The notes: generated by a model not told the origin, from the sequence alone. A stretch of DNA of 64,000 bases from Anaerophilus nitritigenes (GCF_004138215.1 NZ_RYYS01000036.1:1-64000); one strand, 5' to 3'. Shown: positions 7,973 through 16,748, numbered from the stretch's first letter. Numbers and translations: made by a program.

Positions 7973-8015
7973 AGGGATGATACCTATTAAATTTAGGTAT
8001 CATCCCTCATGATCT
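7973..8015. terminator. Bidirectional terminator
   Basis: Perfect 14-base arms AGGGATGATACCTA / TAGGTATCATCCCT with a seven-base loop. T-rich sequence follows in both directions. It lies between the convergent carbonic anhydrase region and the coat gene. Confidence 0.85.
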
Positions 8016-8027
8016 TTTATTTGTTGT

Positions 8028-8678
8028 CTATTTATTAATTAGGATCTGTTCATGTTGATACATATTTTCTCTATTACTATCAATTGCATTATTATATTGA
8101 TTTGCTAAATGATTTATACGTTGTTGGTCTTCAGGAACAACTTGATACATATTTCCAATCTTGGAAGTCATTTGCTGATCTGCTTGCTCTAAAGGATAAT
8201 ATCCTTTGTCCACCATATATTGCCATACATCATAAGCATGAGAACTACTCATTAAAAATGCTGTTTCTAAAAAACCACGAATTTCAGGATTAGCTGTTTC
8301 CATGGCAGCCCATGCATATTCTCTTCCAGCACGTTTTAAAGTAAGCAAGTATGCTGTAGCCATTTCTCGATCATCCATATCTGTAACAGTAGTTCGAGGT
8401 TGAATTGGTAGATATTCACTAATTATTGATTGAGCATAATTTGTTAGATTCCCATTGATTTTAAATCTAGGAAGTTCCTTTTGTGCACCTTGCTGATTAT
8501 TAATAAATTCTACTTTCATATTGTAATCACGAACATGATATGGAAAATGTCTTTTCAACATGTCTTTAAATTCTGGATCTTTTACATGATCTAGCATATA
8601 GGCCATATTGGTTATACTATTAACACAACTCATTGTTAATTCATTTAAATCGTGTAACTCATGTGCTGCTAATTTCAT
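8028..8678 (-). CDS. CotF-family spore coat protein
   Basis: A 216-residue protein of the CotF family, expected in the coat or outer layers of the endospore. The sequence has a ferritin-like helical composition with two related halves. The second half shows DREMATAYLLTLKRAGREYAW and ETANPEIRGFLETAF, typical of CotF domains. The C-terminal end is Gln/Asn/Tyr-rich, as in coat proteins. GGAGGAGG lies about 11 bases before the ATG. Expression is presumably in the mother cell during sporulation; a promoter was not assigned. The small gene upstream on the same strand may belong to the same function. Confidence 0.75.
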   Translation of the reverse strand: MKLAAHELHDLNELTMSCVNSITNMAYMLDHVKDPEFKDMLKRHFPYHVRDYNMKVEFINNQQGAQKELPRFKINGNLTNYAQSIISEYLPIQPRTTVTDMDDREMATAYLLTLKRAGREYAWAAMETANPEIRGFLETAFLMSSSHAYDVWQYMVDKGYYPLEQADQQMTSKIGNMYQVVPEDQQRINHLANQYNNAIDSNRENMYQHEQILINK

Positions 8679-8781
8679 AAATAAAAAGTCCTCCTCCTAT
8701 AATTTTTTAATCAAACATAATTTGTACATTTTTAATTAAATATATTCTTATTTAAATGTCAAACTGAGTTTTTAAATCTAT

Positions 8782-8830
8782 AATAATCTACTTTAAGAGC
8801 CTTCAGTAAAGGCTCTTAAAGTAGATTATT
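8782..8830 (-). terminator. 20-bp perfect inverted repeat, terminator of small gene
   Basis: Arms of 20 bases (8782-8801 and 8811-8830) are perfectly complementary around a nine-base loop. The hairpin overlaps the stop codon of the minus-strand 65-residue gene. T-rich sequence beyond it is modest, so it may act as a terminator or protect the messenger end. Confidence 0.7.
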
Positions 8831-9023
8831 GTAGTGGTGTTGTATTCTGAGATTTATTGTATGCATTTGTAAGTTGTTGTGAAGGGGCATTGTAAGGATC
8901 TTCCCAAGCAAGCTCCATTAATGCAGTGTGTCCTCCTATTACTTGATTTAAACTTGATCCATACATTGGTATACCTTTAATTCTACCTTCAATTTTTATT
9001 TTTTCATCTATTATTATCTTCAT
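8826..9023 (-). CDS. Small protein, possibly sporulation-linked
   Basis: A 65-residue protein, not recognised with certainty. It starts with a basic/hydrophobic strand (KIIIDEKIKIEGR), contains a Gly/Ser segment (GIPMYGSSLNQVIGG) and ends in a polar Asn/Gln/Thr-rich tail. That composition resembles small spore-coat-associated proteins. It lies 147 bases upstream of cotF on the same strand. No clear ribosome-binding site precedes the ATG, which lowers confidence. The stop lies inside a 20-bp inverted repeat. Confidence 0.5.
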   Translation of the reverse strand: MKIIIDEKIKIEGRIKGIPMYGSSLNQVIGGHTALMELAWEDPYNAPSQQLTNAYNKSQNTTPLQ

Positions 9024-9159
9024 TAAATAGTATTTTAATCATTCAATTTATTAAATTATTTTAACATCACTTGGTAGATATATTAGGTTATAATGATACT
9101 AGCAAAGCCTGAAAATCTTTACTATGTATCTGTGTATTTTACAAAAAACAACTGGGAAA

Positions 9160-9364
9160 GTAATTTAATTTCTTGCTCAAAAAACGCTATTTCAAGATTA
9201 GAAGACGAATTGAAACTACATTTTTACAATTAACATGGTAGCTAAACATCGATAAAGTCTTGGAAAAATCTTTATTATGGTTTGTGATAAGGTTTAGAAC
9301 AAAGGTGTTAGCTCATAATCTCTCTCATTGTATCAATAGAATTCTCGGTAAAGATATAAATTTA
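9160..9364 (+). pseudogene. IS982-type transposase C-terminal remnant
   Basis: From 9200 the frame reads RRRIETTFLQLTW, a stop (TAG 9239-9241), then LNIDKVLEKSLLWFVIRF and RTKVLAHNLSHCINRILGK. This matches the conserved tail of IS982 transposases as I know it (R-I-E-T-F-QLT, then R-K-L-AYNL-INxLLG). Upstream sequence (about 9160-9199) gives SCSKNAISR in a shifted frame. One stop, a frameshift and absence of the catalytic N-terminal part make it a relic. The tail runs in frame into phzF. Confidence 0.65.
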
Positions 9365-9376
9365 GGAGGAAAAATT

Positions 9377-10288
9377 ATGACAAAAAAGTATAAGCTATAT
9401 CAAATAGACTCATTTACAAAGGCGAAATTTACAGGAAATCCAGCTGGAGTAATAACAAATGCTGATGGGTTAACTACTGATGATATGCAGAAAATAGCTA
9501 GAGAACTTAATAATTCAGAGACAGCTTTTATGTTTTCTTCTAATAGTGATGAGTATGATGTTTATATACGCTTTTTTACTCCAATAAAAGAAGTGCCAAT
9601 TTGCGGCCATGCTACTATTGCTGCTCATTATGCTCGAGCTATTGAAAATAAGCTTGATGCTTCAAGAGTTTATCATAAGACAGGTGTTGGAATTTTACCT
9701 GTTGATATAGAGAAGGAAGATAATGATTATAAAATTGTTATGACACAAGGCAATATTGAGTTTGGAAGTATTATTGATGGAGCAAATAAAAAAACTCTTT
9801 TATCAGCACTTAATATAAGTAATGATGACTTGCTAGAAAATTATGAGATGCAGATTGTTTCAACAGGGCATTCTAAAGTTATGATTGGAATAAAAAGTAT
9901 TGAAATCTTAAACAAAATGAAACCAAACTATGATGAACTTTCTAAATTGAGTAGAATTATTAATTGCAATGGATATTATGTTTTTACAATTAATTCGCAG
10001 GATAGTGATATTTTAATACATGGTAGAATGTTTGCACCTGCAATAGGTATAAATGAAGACCCTGTAACTGGAAATGCAAATGGTCCTTTGGGAGCATATC
10101 TTGTTCATCATAATATGATTAAGCATAATAATTCTTTATTTAGATTTAAGGCTAAGCAAGGTGAAGCTATGAAGCGACCAGGGATTATTGAAGTTGAAGT
10201 AAAAATAGAAGATAAAGAGCCTGTAGAAGTTAAAGTCTTAGGAAACGCTGTAATAATATTTAAGTCTGAACTGTCATTAGAGAATTAA
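9377..10288 (+). CDS. PhzF-family isomerase/epimerase
   Basis: A 303-residue cytoplasmic protein of the PhzF fold, related to phenazine biosynthesis isomerase and diaminopimelate epimerase. The catalytic glutamate is Glu48 in NNSETAF. The conserved FTPIKEVPICGHATIAA block and the C-terminal GINEDPVTGNANGPLGAY block are present, so the enzyme looks intact. I place the start at ATG 9377, after TTAGGAGGAAAAATT; upstream in-frame codons belong to an IS982 remnant. It is a single gene between mobile debris and a divergent methyltransferase. The natural substrate of such stand-alone PhzF proteins is usually unknown. Confidence 0.88.
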   Translation: MTKKYKLYQIDSFTKAKFTGNPAGVITNADGLTTDDMQKIARELNNSETAFMFSSNSDEYDVYIRFFTPIKEVPICGHATIAAHYARAIENKLDASRVYHKTGVGILPVDIEKEDNDYKIVMTQGNIEFGSIIDGANKKTLLSALNISNDDLLENYEMQIVSTGHSKVMIGIKSIEILNKMKPNYDELSKLSRIINCNGYYVFTINSQDSDILIHGRMFAPAIGINEDPVTGNANGPLGAYLVHHNMIKHNNSLFRFKAKQGEAMKRPGIIEVEVKIEDKEPVEVKVLGNAVIIFKSELSLEN

Positions 10289-10368
10289 AAGAATCAAAGA
10301 ATGATATGTATATTAAAGAGGATCATATAAAATGTATAAATATTATAAAATCAATATAAAATAATGTA

Positions 10369-11124
10369 TTATTTACGATATGCTTCAAAAGTAATGATTT
10401 GATTTTTATCTGTAGGATAGACATTAAACTTATAATCAGAAGAAATAATAATATCTTTAAATCCAATTTTCTCTAGAATTAATCTGAATTCCTCTACTCC
10501 ATACCATCTAAGTGACAAACGTTCCAATTCAGTTTGTATCAACTGATTGTTGCACCATTTTTCATATCGCAAATGGGAAACTGTATATTGATTAATAAAA
10601 TTAACTTCGACAAGGGATTCGTTTAAGGTGATTAAGTCTCCGGGAGGAGTAACCCAAGTCCTTGTTGAAGTATATCCAGTATTAAAATTTGATGGTATAA
10701 ATAGATCTATAATAAGACGTCCATCTATATCAAGATGTTCATAGAAGCATTTTAATCCATTAATAGCATCGATTGAATTTTCAAGCAGTAAAAAGGAGCC
10801 TGTAGGGATAATGATTGCTTCATATTTATAAGGTAAAGAAAAAGATTGCATATTTTTCTGATGAAGGTCAGCCTTAAGACCTTTTTGTTCACAATGAGAG
10901 CTACATAAACTTAGCATCTCAGGAGAAGAATCTATCCCATCTACAATGAAACCTGCTTCTAATAGAGGAACTAAAATACGACCTGTTCCTACTGCTGGTT
11001 CAAGAATTCTTCCTTTAACAGGTTCAAGTCTTTCTTTGTAAAATTCCACATCACCAAAGGAGTATCCAATAGGTTTGTCTATATTGTATACTTCTGTAGA
11101 GAGCTTACCATAAAAACTAAACAT
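10369..11124 (-). CDS. Class I SAM-dependent methyltransferase
   Basis: A 251-residue soluble protein with a Rossmann-type AdoMet-binding domain: motif I is LEPAVGTGRILVPL (about residues 40-53), followed by an acidic residue in VDGIDSSPEM. The post-motif strand YEAIIIPTGSF follows. The family includes small-molecule methyltransferases of unknown target. The start ATG has GAGGTGAAGGA upstream. It is convergent with phzF with an 80-base gap and stands alone, so no pathway can be assigned. Confidence 0.8.
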   Translation of the reverse strand: MFSFYGKLSTEVYNIDKPIGYSFGDVEFYKERLEPVKGRILEPAVGTGRILVPLLEAGFIVDGIDSSPEMLSLCSSHCEQKGLKADLHQKNMQSFSLPYKYEAIIIPTGSFLLLENSIDAINGLKCFYEHLDIDGRLIIDLFIPSNFNTGYTSTRTWVTPPGDLITLNESLVEVNFINQYTVSHLRYEKWCNNQLIQTELERLSLRWYGVEEFRLILEKIGFKDIIISSDYKFNVYPTDKNQIITFEAYRK

Positions 11125-11552
11125 ATTCCTTCACCTCGATATAATTATTATAATGGAGAAATTCACTATACTATTTAATAGTATGCAACTTTTTTAATAT
11201 TCATCTCAGGTAACTTAAATCAAAGAAGTATAGTATATGAAAATCCACCATGCTAGAGAGATACCCTATAAATTAATAATATCATGTAAGCATATAGTTT
11301 GCCTATCCTACTTTTTTAATTTTAAAAGTCTAAAGAAAATCATTTTCATTTCAAGAATTTTATAAGGATAGTAAGATTGCAATCATGCTTGATATCATAA
11401 ACCACTTATGTTGGGATAGTTGTTGTATGATATAAAAAATGATATAGTTAAATATCAGATTTAGGCGCGATAACTATGAGTGACAAAACAATAAAAAATA
11501 GGGCTTATTAAACAAGATTGACATAATCATAGTTATAAAATAGTAGAAGGTG
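11125..11552. other. Gene-free stretch upstream of DUF4153 operon
   Basis: AT-rich sequence without a recognisable gene. It should hold the promoters of the minus-strand methyltransferase and of the plus-strand 54-residue gene. An isolated TTGACA at 11518-11523 has no good -10 at the right distance. A pair TATCATA...TATGATA near 11393-11438 could form a long hairpin. Confidence 0.3.
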
Positions 11553-11717
11553 ATGAATTTGACAGATAGCAAAACTAAAAAAATATATGATCATAAAAAA
11601 ATACAAATAAATCAAGACTATCATAAAGAATATGATGAAAATGGAAGGAACAGTAAAGAAAAAATCAAAAGATGGATGGAAGAAATAAAAAAATCAAAAG
11701 AGAACTATGTGAGGTGA
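11553..11717 (+). CDS. 54-residue charged protein upstream of DUF4153 gene
   Basis: A very short frame from ATG 11553 to TGA 11715-11717, rich in Lys, Asp, Asn and Tyr, with no hydrophobic segment (begins MNLTDSKTKKIYDHKK, ends KKSKENYVR). AGAAGGTG lies just before the start. The stop is seven bases before the GTG of the DUF4153 gene, whose ribosome-binding site GAGGTG overlaps this stop. That suggests translational coupling and an operon. I do not recognise it. Confidence 0.5.
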   Translation: MNLTDSKTKKIYDHKKIQINQDYHKEYDENGRNSKEKIKRWMEEIKKSKENYVR

Positions 11718-11723
11718 AATGTT

Positions 11724-13517
11724 GTGAAACGTTTAAAAGAAACATTTACTAACAGTATCAAAAAAATTTCCCTAGCAGGATTTCGGTTTCCAATGACGGT
11801 GGCTAACTTATTGGCAGTAGCTTCCATTATTTTTAGATTGATCGCCATTGATGAGGCACCGTCTGTGATGCTTCAAAAGCTCATGTTTACATTTGTAGTA
11901 GGTGCAGTTTTTGGAATGGTTGCACAATTTGCAGTTGAAAGATTTCACAAGCTTTCCGAAAAGAGGGTTTTAGTTTATGGAGGAGTACTTCTACTTCTTG
12001 CAGGTTATTTTCTGATTTTGTTGCCTGCACCCGAAATTAGTGCTGAGATTACAATAAGAAGTTTAGTTGCAGTTTTTGCTCTGGTTTGCATGGTATTGTG
12101 GATACCACCCTATAAGTCGGAAGTTAATTTCAACTTAGTTGCTTTGGTTCACTTTAAATCTATTTTTACTTCTGTGCTCTATTCAGTAGTTCTTTCGGCA
12201 GGAATTGCAGCCATTATTGGAACTATTGATATTTTGCTTTTTAAAGTTAATAATGATCTTTATGCGTATACCATGACAATTATTTGGGTAGTATTTGCCC
12301 CAGTCTACTATTTATCGCTCCTGCCAAGATTCAATTCAGAATTTGAAGCAGATCAAAGCATGATCAAACATGCCAGTAGTTATCCCAAATTTCTTGATAT
12401 TTTGGTATCGAATATTGCAATTCCTTTGATTAGTATATATACGTTGGTATTAATTGCTTATTTTCTAAAGATACTTTTCACACTTACTTGGCCGTCTGGG
12501 CAGGTTGGACCAATGGTATTGATTTATTCTATAGCTGGTATTTTGATTTTTGTATTATCAAGTTTACTTGAAAATCGATTTGTTTTATTCTATCGCAAGA
12601 TATTCCCCAAAATTCTTATTCCTATTGTTATTATGCAGTTAATATCTGTGGGCATTCGTTTGAATACCTATGGGGTAACTGAGTCAAGATACTATATTGC
12701 CATCTTTGGAGTCTTCTCCATCATAGTAGGAGTGCTTTTAAGTTTTAGCAGTGTTTCAAAAAATGAATGGATTGCTTTACTTGCTGCTACATTTGCGATT
12801 ATTTCAATTATTCCCCCAGTTGATGCTTTTACTGTTTCTCGAAGAAGTCAAATTAACAGAATTCAATCCATCCTTGAAAATGAAGGGATGCTTATTGATG
12901 GTAAAATTATCAAGAAAGAGGATGCTTCTGAATATACCAAAGTTGAGACTACTAATATTTTGTATTATCTCGAAAGAAGCAGCTCACTAGAGTATATAGA
13001 TTGGATACCAGAGGATTTTAAAATCTATAATGATTTCAAAGCAACATTTGGATTTGAACCGACGTATTCTATCCATAAGAATGGGGATCAACAATATATT
13101 AATGTGGAATTAGATACACAGCAACCTTTACCAGTTTCAGGGTATGATGTTCTACTCAATACTTTTGTAGGCAGATATATGAATGAAAAAGAGATGAAAG
13201 ACCTTGCTTTTGAATTAAATGGTAAGACTTATGGATTGAAAGTAAATAGGATTTCAAATGATGAAGTGCGTGTTTCTATTTTGGATTCATCAGGGACTGA
13301 ACTTGTTGGAACAGGTCTCAATGAATTTGCTAAAGGAATCGTGGGGGAAACTCATGTGACGAAGGAAGCTTTATCGCCAAAAGAGATGAGCTTTGATGTC
13401 ATAAAAAATGGGTATAGGTTGAAAATTATTTTCCAAAACATAAGTTATACATCTGGAAGGGGATCTGATTCAGGCACTGATTATGCTATATATGTTTTGT
13501 TTGCAGCGTCTAAGTAA
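11724..13517 (+). CDS. DUF4153 multi-pass membrane protein
   Basis: A 597-residue protein. The first ~380 residues contain about ten to twelve hydrophobic helices (for example LLLLAGYFLILL and VLSAGIAAIIGTIDILLF), as in DUF4153 membrane proteins. The last ~215 residues form a soluble, mixed alpha/beta region rich in Tyr and Asn, predicted to face one side of the membrane. The start is GTG 11724, after GAGGTGAAAT. It is translationally linked to a 54-residue gene. A terminator follows at 13594-13625. The function of the family is not established; a role in envelope physiology is a guess. Confidence 0.75.
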   Translation: MKRLKETFTNSIKKISLAGFRFPMTVANLLAVASIIFRLIAIDEAPSVMLQKLMFTFVVGAVFGMVAQFAVERFHKLSEKRVLVYGGVLLLLAGYFLILLPAPEISAEITIRSLVAVFALVCMVLWIPPYKSEVNFNLVALVHFKSIFTSVLYSVVLSAGIAAIIGTIDILLFKVNNDLYAYTMTIIWVVFAPVYYLSLLPRFNSEFEADQSMIKHASSYPKFLDILVSNIAIPLISIYTLVLIAYFLKILFTLTWPSGQVGPMVLIYSIAGILIFVLSSLLENRFVLFYRKIFPKILIPIVIMQLISVGIRLNTYGVTESRYYIAIFGVFSIIVGVLLSFSSVSKNEWIALLAATFAIISIIPPVDAFTVSRRSQINRIQSILENEGMLIDGKIIKKEDASEYTKVETTNILYYLERSSSLEYIDWIPEDFKIYNDFKATFGFEPTYSIHKNGDQQYINVELDTQQPLPVSGYDVLLNTFVGRYMNEKEMKDLAFELNGKTYGLKVNRISNDEVRVSILDSSGTELVGTGLNEFAKGIVGETHVTKEALSPKEMSFDVIKNGYRLKIIFQNISYTSGRGSDSGTDYAIYVLFAASK

Positions 13518-13593
13518 AAAAATACATCTTTATATTTGTTTAGAGCTTATGGAGGATTATCATGGGAGCAAAATAACCTTTCAATTTATATCA

Positions 13594-13625
13594 GAGAGAT
13601 TCAGCTATTTGCTGAGGTTCTTTTT
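13594..13625 (+). terminator. Rho-independent terminator after DUF4153 gene
   Basis: GATTCAGC and GCTGAGGTTC arms with a TATTT loop form a hairpin with some G-U pairs, followed by TTTTTC. It is 76 bases beyond the stop codon. Confidence 0.6.
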
Positions 13626-13843
13626 CTGATTTAAAAGGATACATAAATCATGCTAATGAATATGAAATATTAGATAAGAGTTTTTTGGGAGACGTGGTTA
13701 AATTATATAATAAAAAGAATTTTAAAGATAGACAGAAAATATATATGGAAGTAAATTATAAAAATTCAGATGATTATAGAGAAAGAAGCCCTTCTATTGG
13801 AAATACTTTAAGGAAAAAGGATAAAGAAAGGGAAGTATTTTAA
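13616..13843 (+). pseudogene. Start-less reading frame, unrecognised gene fragment
   Basis: Seventy-five open codons lie between a TGA (13613-13615) and a TAA (13841-13843). They encode a Lys/Asp/Tyr-rich peptide (for example FLGDVVKLYNKKNFKDRQKI). No start codon with a ribosome-binding site is present; the first in-frame ATG is 13745. It is probably the tail of a decayed gene, or chance. No homology is claimed. Confidence 0.25.
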
Positions 13844-13947
13844 AATAGATATAATAGGTTCAAGAGAAAAATATTTTGCAGATAAATTTGATCTTAAATC
13901 TATAAAATATGATATAATTTTTAAAAAGCTACAAGGTGGTGGTATTT

Positions 13948-14250
13948 ATGGATAAAGAAATTTTAGATATTTTAAAATCAATGCAAAATGATATGAAGTC
14001 GATGCAAAGTGATATGAAGTCGATGCAAAGTGATATAAAAAATATCAAAACAACACAAGATGAGCATACTCAAATTTTAAGAGCGTTAGAACATAAAACT
14101 AATATTATAGCTGCTGAACAAGAAAATTTAAAGCATGAAGTTGCTGAAATTAATGGAGAAGTAAAAAATATAAGAAAAGATTTAAGTAATGTTGAATTGA
14201 TTACAGCAAGTAATTGGTCGGATATTGCAAAATTAAAAGCTATAAAATAG
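13948..14250 (+). CDS. Small coiled-coil protein with tandem repeat
   Basis: A 100-residue, highly charged protein predicted to be almost wholly helical. Residues 12-32 are a threefold seven-residue repeat (MQSDMKS-type), encoded by a 21-base tandem repeat. The following sequence keeps a heptad pattern to the C-terminus (NVELITASNWSDIAKLKAIK). No signal or membrane segment is seen. I use ATG 13948, with AAGGTGGTGG upstream; a GTG at 13936 sits inside that site. Similar short coiled-coil proteins in clostridia are of unknown function. A terminator follows. Confidence 0.6.
   Translation: MDKEILDILKSMQNDMKSMQSDMKSMQSDIKNIKTTQDEHTQILRALEHKTNIIAAEQENLKHEVAEINGEVKNIRKDLSNVELITASNWSDIAKLKAIK
13981..14043 (+). 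repeat. Three tandem 21-bp in-frame repeats
   Basis: Units at 13981-14001, 14002-14022 and 14023-14043. The first two differ by one base, and the third diverges at its end. They add whole heptads to the coiled coil. Confidence 0.9.
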
Positions 14251-14269
14251 AAAGTAAAGTATAATAATG

Positions 14270-14301
14270 GCATTTAATCTTATTAGGTTAAGTGCTTTTT
14301 T
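14270..14301 (+). terminator. Terminator after coiled-coil gene
   Basis: GCATTTAA and TTAAGTGC arms (one G-U pair) around ten bases are followed by six T. Confidence 0.7.
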
Positions 14302-14347
14302 AGTATAATATACTGAAGTGGTTTTATATAAATAAAAGCAAACTAAG

Positions 14348-14378
14348 CACTAGATACAAAAAGTATTTAGTGTTTTTT
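14348..14378 (+). terminator. Second terminator-like hairpin before recD2
   Basis: CACTAGATAC and GTATTTAGTG arms with an AAAAA loop are followed by six T. It lies about 190 bases upstream of recD2. The stretch 14251-14564 otherwise holds only AT-rich promoter-like DNA. Confidence 0.65.
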
Positions 14379-14564
14379 GCTTGAATTTAAAAGGAAATCT
14401 GCATAATATATAAAAAATATATTGTTGATAAATTGTGTAAATAAGTGAAAAATATAGGGGTGAATTTGAGTAGAGATAGATGGATAAATATTAAGAAAAA
14501 TTCTTTTATGCTTAGATGTGATATACTGAATAAAATGAAAATATAAGTAAAAGGGACGAATTGT

Positions 14565-16748
14565 ATGGAAAGATTACGTGGAGTAGTAGAACGTATTACT
14601 TATGCTAATGAAGAAACTGGATACAGTGTGATCAAAGTGAAATGCAAAGGATACATGGAACTTGTAACAATTATCGGAAATATGACTACGGTTAATATAG
14701 GGGCAGTTGTTTATGTAAAAGGATTTTGGTCAAATAATCCTAAATATGGAAGACAGTTTGAAGCAAAAGAATGGGAAGAAGCACTTCCCGCTAGTATTTA
14801 TGGAATAGAAAAATATCTAGGAAGTGGTCTTATTAAAGGCATTGGTCCTGTATATGCTAAAAAGATTGTTCATTTATTTCAAGAAAATACTTTAAATATT
14901 ATAGAAGAAGAACCAGATAGAATTATAGAGGTACCGGGTATAGGTAAAAAACGTGTAGAAATGATTAAAAAGGCTTGGCAGGATCAAAAGGAAATTAAAA
15001 ATATTATGTTATTTTTACAATCTAATGGAATTTCTACTTCTTTTGGTAGTAGGATTTATAAGGTATATGGGAATGAGAGTATAAATATTTTAAAAGAAAA
15101 TCCATATAAGCTTGCTGATGATGTATATGGGATAGGTTTTAAGACAGCAGATCAATTGGCATCCAATTTAGGGATAGATAAAGATTCTTTTAAAAGGTGT
15201 AGAGCAGGAATCTTTTATACACTTAGTCAATTTTCAGAGGAAGGACATTGTTATGCAACAAGTAAACAGCTCATTTGCAAATGTGTAGAAATACTTGAGA
15301 TTGAAGAGCCTAAAATTGTGATGACTATGGATCATTTGCTAAAGGAAAAAGAGTTAATCAAAGAAGAACCAGATATTATTTATCTACCTCCTTTTTTTTA
15401 TAGTGAAAGAGGAGTAGCACGTAGATTAAAGCAAATTATGGAGGAAAGAACTAAGAAAAGCATAGTAAATAGTGACAAAGTGATTTATTTGTTAGAAAAG
15501 AAAGAAAATATAAATTATGATACAATACAAAAAAAGGCTATTAAACAAGCTGAAAACTCTAAAGTAATGGTATTAACAGGTGGACCGGGTACAGGAAAAA
15601 CTACCACAACTCATGGAATTATTAGTTTATTTAAACATTCAGGAATGGAAGTTGTATTAGCAGCACCTACGGGTAGGGCAGCTAAAAGAATGAGTGAAGC
15701 TACAGGTATGGAGGCTAAAACCATTCATCGTCTATTAGAATATAAACCACCACATGGATATAAAAAAAATGAAGAAAATCCTATTGATGCAGATGTACTT
15801 ATTATAGATGAAGCATCTATGATCGATATTATTCTTATGTATAATTTATTAAAAGCTGTTTCGGATCATATGATTCTTATTATAGTGGGAGATATTGACC
15901 AACTTCCATCTGTAGGTCCAGGAAATGTTCTAAGAGACATTATTGCATCAGAAGCAGTGCCCACTATTAAACTAGAGCATATTTTTAGACAGGCTATGGG
16001 AAGTAAAATTATTACCAATGCCCATAGGATTAATAAAGGAGAAAATCCAGACCTTACAGGAGGTAAATCTAGTAATTTCTTCTTTATAGAAAATGAAGAA
16101 AATAATCATGTGATTAATAGCATTGTACAACTTTGCACAAAGAGATTACCTAAATACTATAAGGTAGACCCTATTCAAGATATTCAAGTACTTACACCTA
16201 TGCAAAGAACTGAAACGGGAGCTGCTAATCTGAATGTAGTATTACAATCAGCTTTGAATCAAAATACTATTTATTTAAAAAGAGGAGCTATAGAATATAG
16301 ACTTTATGATAAAGTCATGCAGATTCGTAACAATTATGACAAGGAAGTTTTTAATGGAGATGTAGGATTTATTTGTAATATTGATACAGAAGAAAAAACT
16401 TTAAAAGTAAATTTTGATGGTAGAGAGATAGAATATGAAGCATTAGAATTAGATGAAATTGTTTTAGCATATGCTACAACAATTCATAAGGCTCAAGGAA
16501 GTGAATACCCTATTGTAGTAATGCCTATAACTTTTAGTCACTACATAATGCTTCAACGTAATTTGTTATATACAGGCATCACTAGAGCAAAAAAAGTAGT
16601 TGTTTTAGTAGGAAATAAAAAAGCAATTTATTCTGCTGTAAAGAATAATAATGTAAAAGACAGAAATACAAAACTTGCTCAAAGATTAAGGGAAGAGTTG
16701 TTAGATTTGAGTTTTGATCTTGGTTTGAACCAAGCAAATAAAAAATAG
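14565..16748 (+). CDS. recD2: ATP-dependent DNA helicase RecD2
   Basis: An SF1B 5'-3' DNA helicase of the stand-alone RecD2 type, 727 residues, acting in DNA repair and replication-fork protection without RecBC. The N-terminal ~70 residues are OB-like, followed by helix-hairpin-helix motifs (GLIKGIGPVYAKKI, VPGIGKKRVEMI, VYGIGFKTADQLA). The helicase core has Walker A GGPGTGKTTTT near residue 340, Walker B IIDEASMID, the motif VGDIDQLPSVG, and late ATTIHKAQGSEYP and YTGITRAKK motifs. All key residues are present. It is a single gene with AAAAGGGACG upstream of the ATG. Confidence 0.95.
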   Translation: MERLRGVVERITYANEETGYSVIKVKCKGYMELVTIIGNMTTVNIGAVVYVKGFWSNNPKYGRQFEAKEWEEALPASIYGIEKYLGSGLIKGIGPVYAKKIVHLFQENTLNIIEEEPDRIIEVPGIGKKRVEMIKKAWQDQKEIKNIMLFLQSNGISTSFGSRIYKVYGNESINILKENPYKLADDVYGIGFKTADQLASNLGIDKDSFKRCRAGIFYTLSQFSEEGHCYATSKQLICKCVEILEIEEPKIVMTMDHLLKEKELIKEEPDIIYLPPFFYSERGVARRLKQIMEERTKKSIVNSDKVIYLLEKKENINYDTIQKKAIKQAENSKVMVLTGGPGTGKTTTTHGIISLFKHSGMEVVLAAPTGRAAKRMSEATGMEAKTIHRLLEYKPPHGYKKNEENPIDADVLIIDEASMIDIILMYNLLKAVSDHMILIIVGDIDQLPSVGPGNVLRDIIASEAVPTIKLEHIFRQAMGSKIITNAHRINKGENPDLTGGKSSNFFFIENEENNHVINSIVQLCTKRLPKYYKVDPIQDIQVLTPMQRTETGAANLNVVLQSALNQNTIYLKRGAIEYRLYDKVMQIRNNYDKEVFNGDVGFICNIDTEEKTLKVNFDGREIEYEALELDEIVLAYATTIHKAQGSEYPIVVMPITFSHYIMLQRNLLYTGITRAKKVVVLVGNKKAIYSAVKNNNVKDRNTKLAQRLREELLDLSFDLGLNQANKK

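Noticed and set aside
9260-10288. 342-residue PhzF with N-terminal extension
   Set aside because: The extra residues are an IS982 transposase tail, and a strong ribosome-binding site precedes the ATG at 9377.
11518-11546. Promoter with TTGACA before the 54-residue gene
   Set aside because: No acceptable -10 element lies 15-19 bases downstream.
12751-12990. Alternative-frame open reading inside the DUF4153 gene
   Set aside because: Leu-rich shadow of hydrophobic codons; no ribosome-binding site.
13981-14043. CRISPR-like repeat
   Set aside because: Units are contiguous, in frame and without spacers; they encode heptads of a coiled coil.
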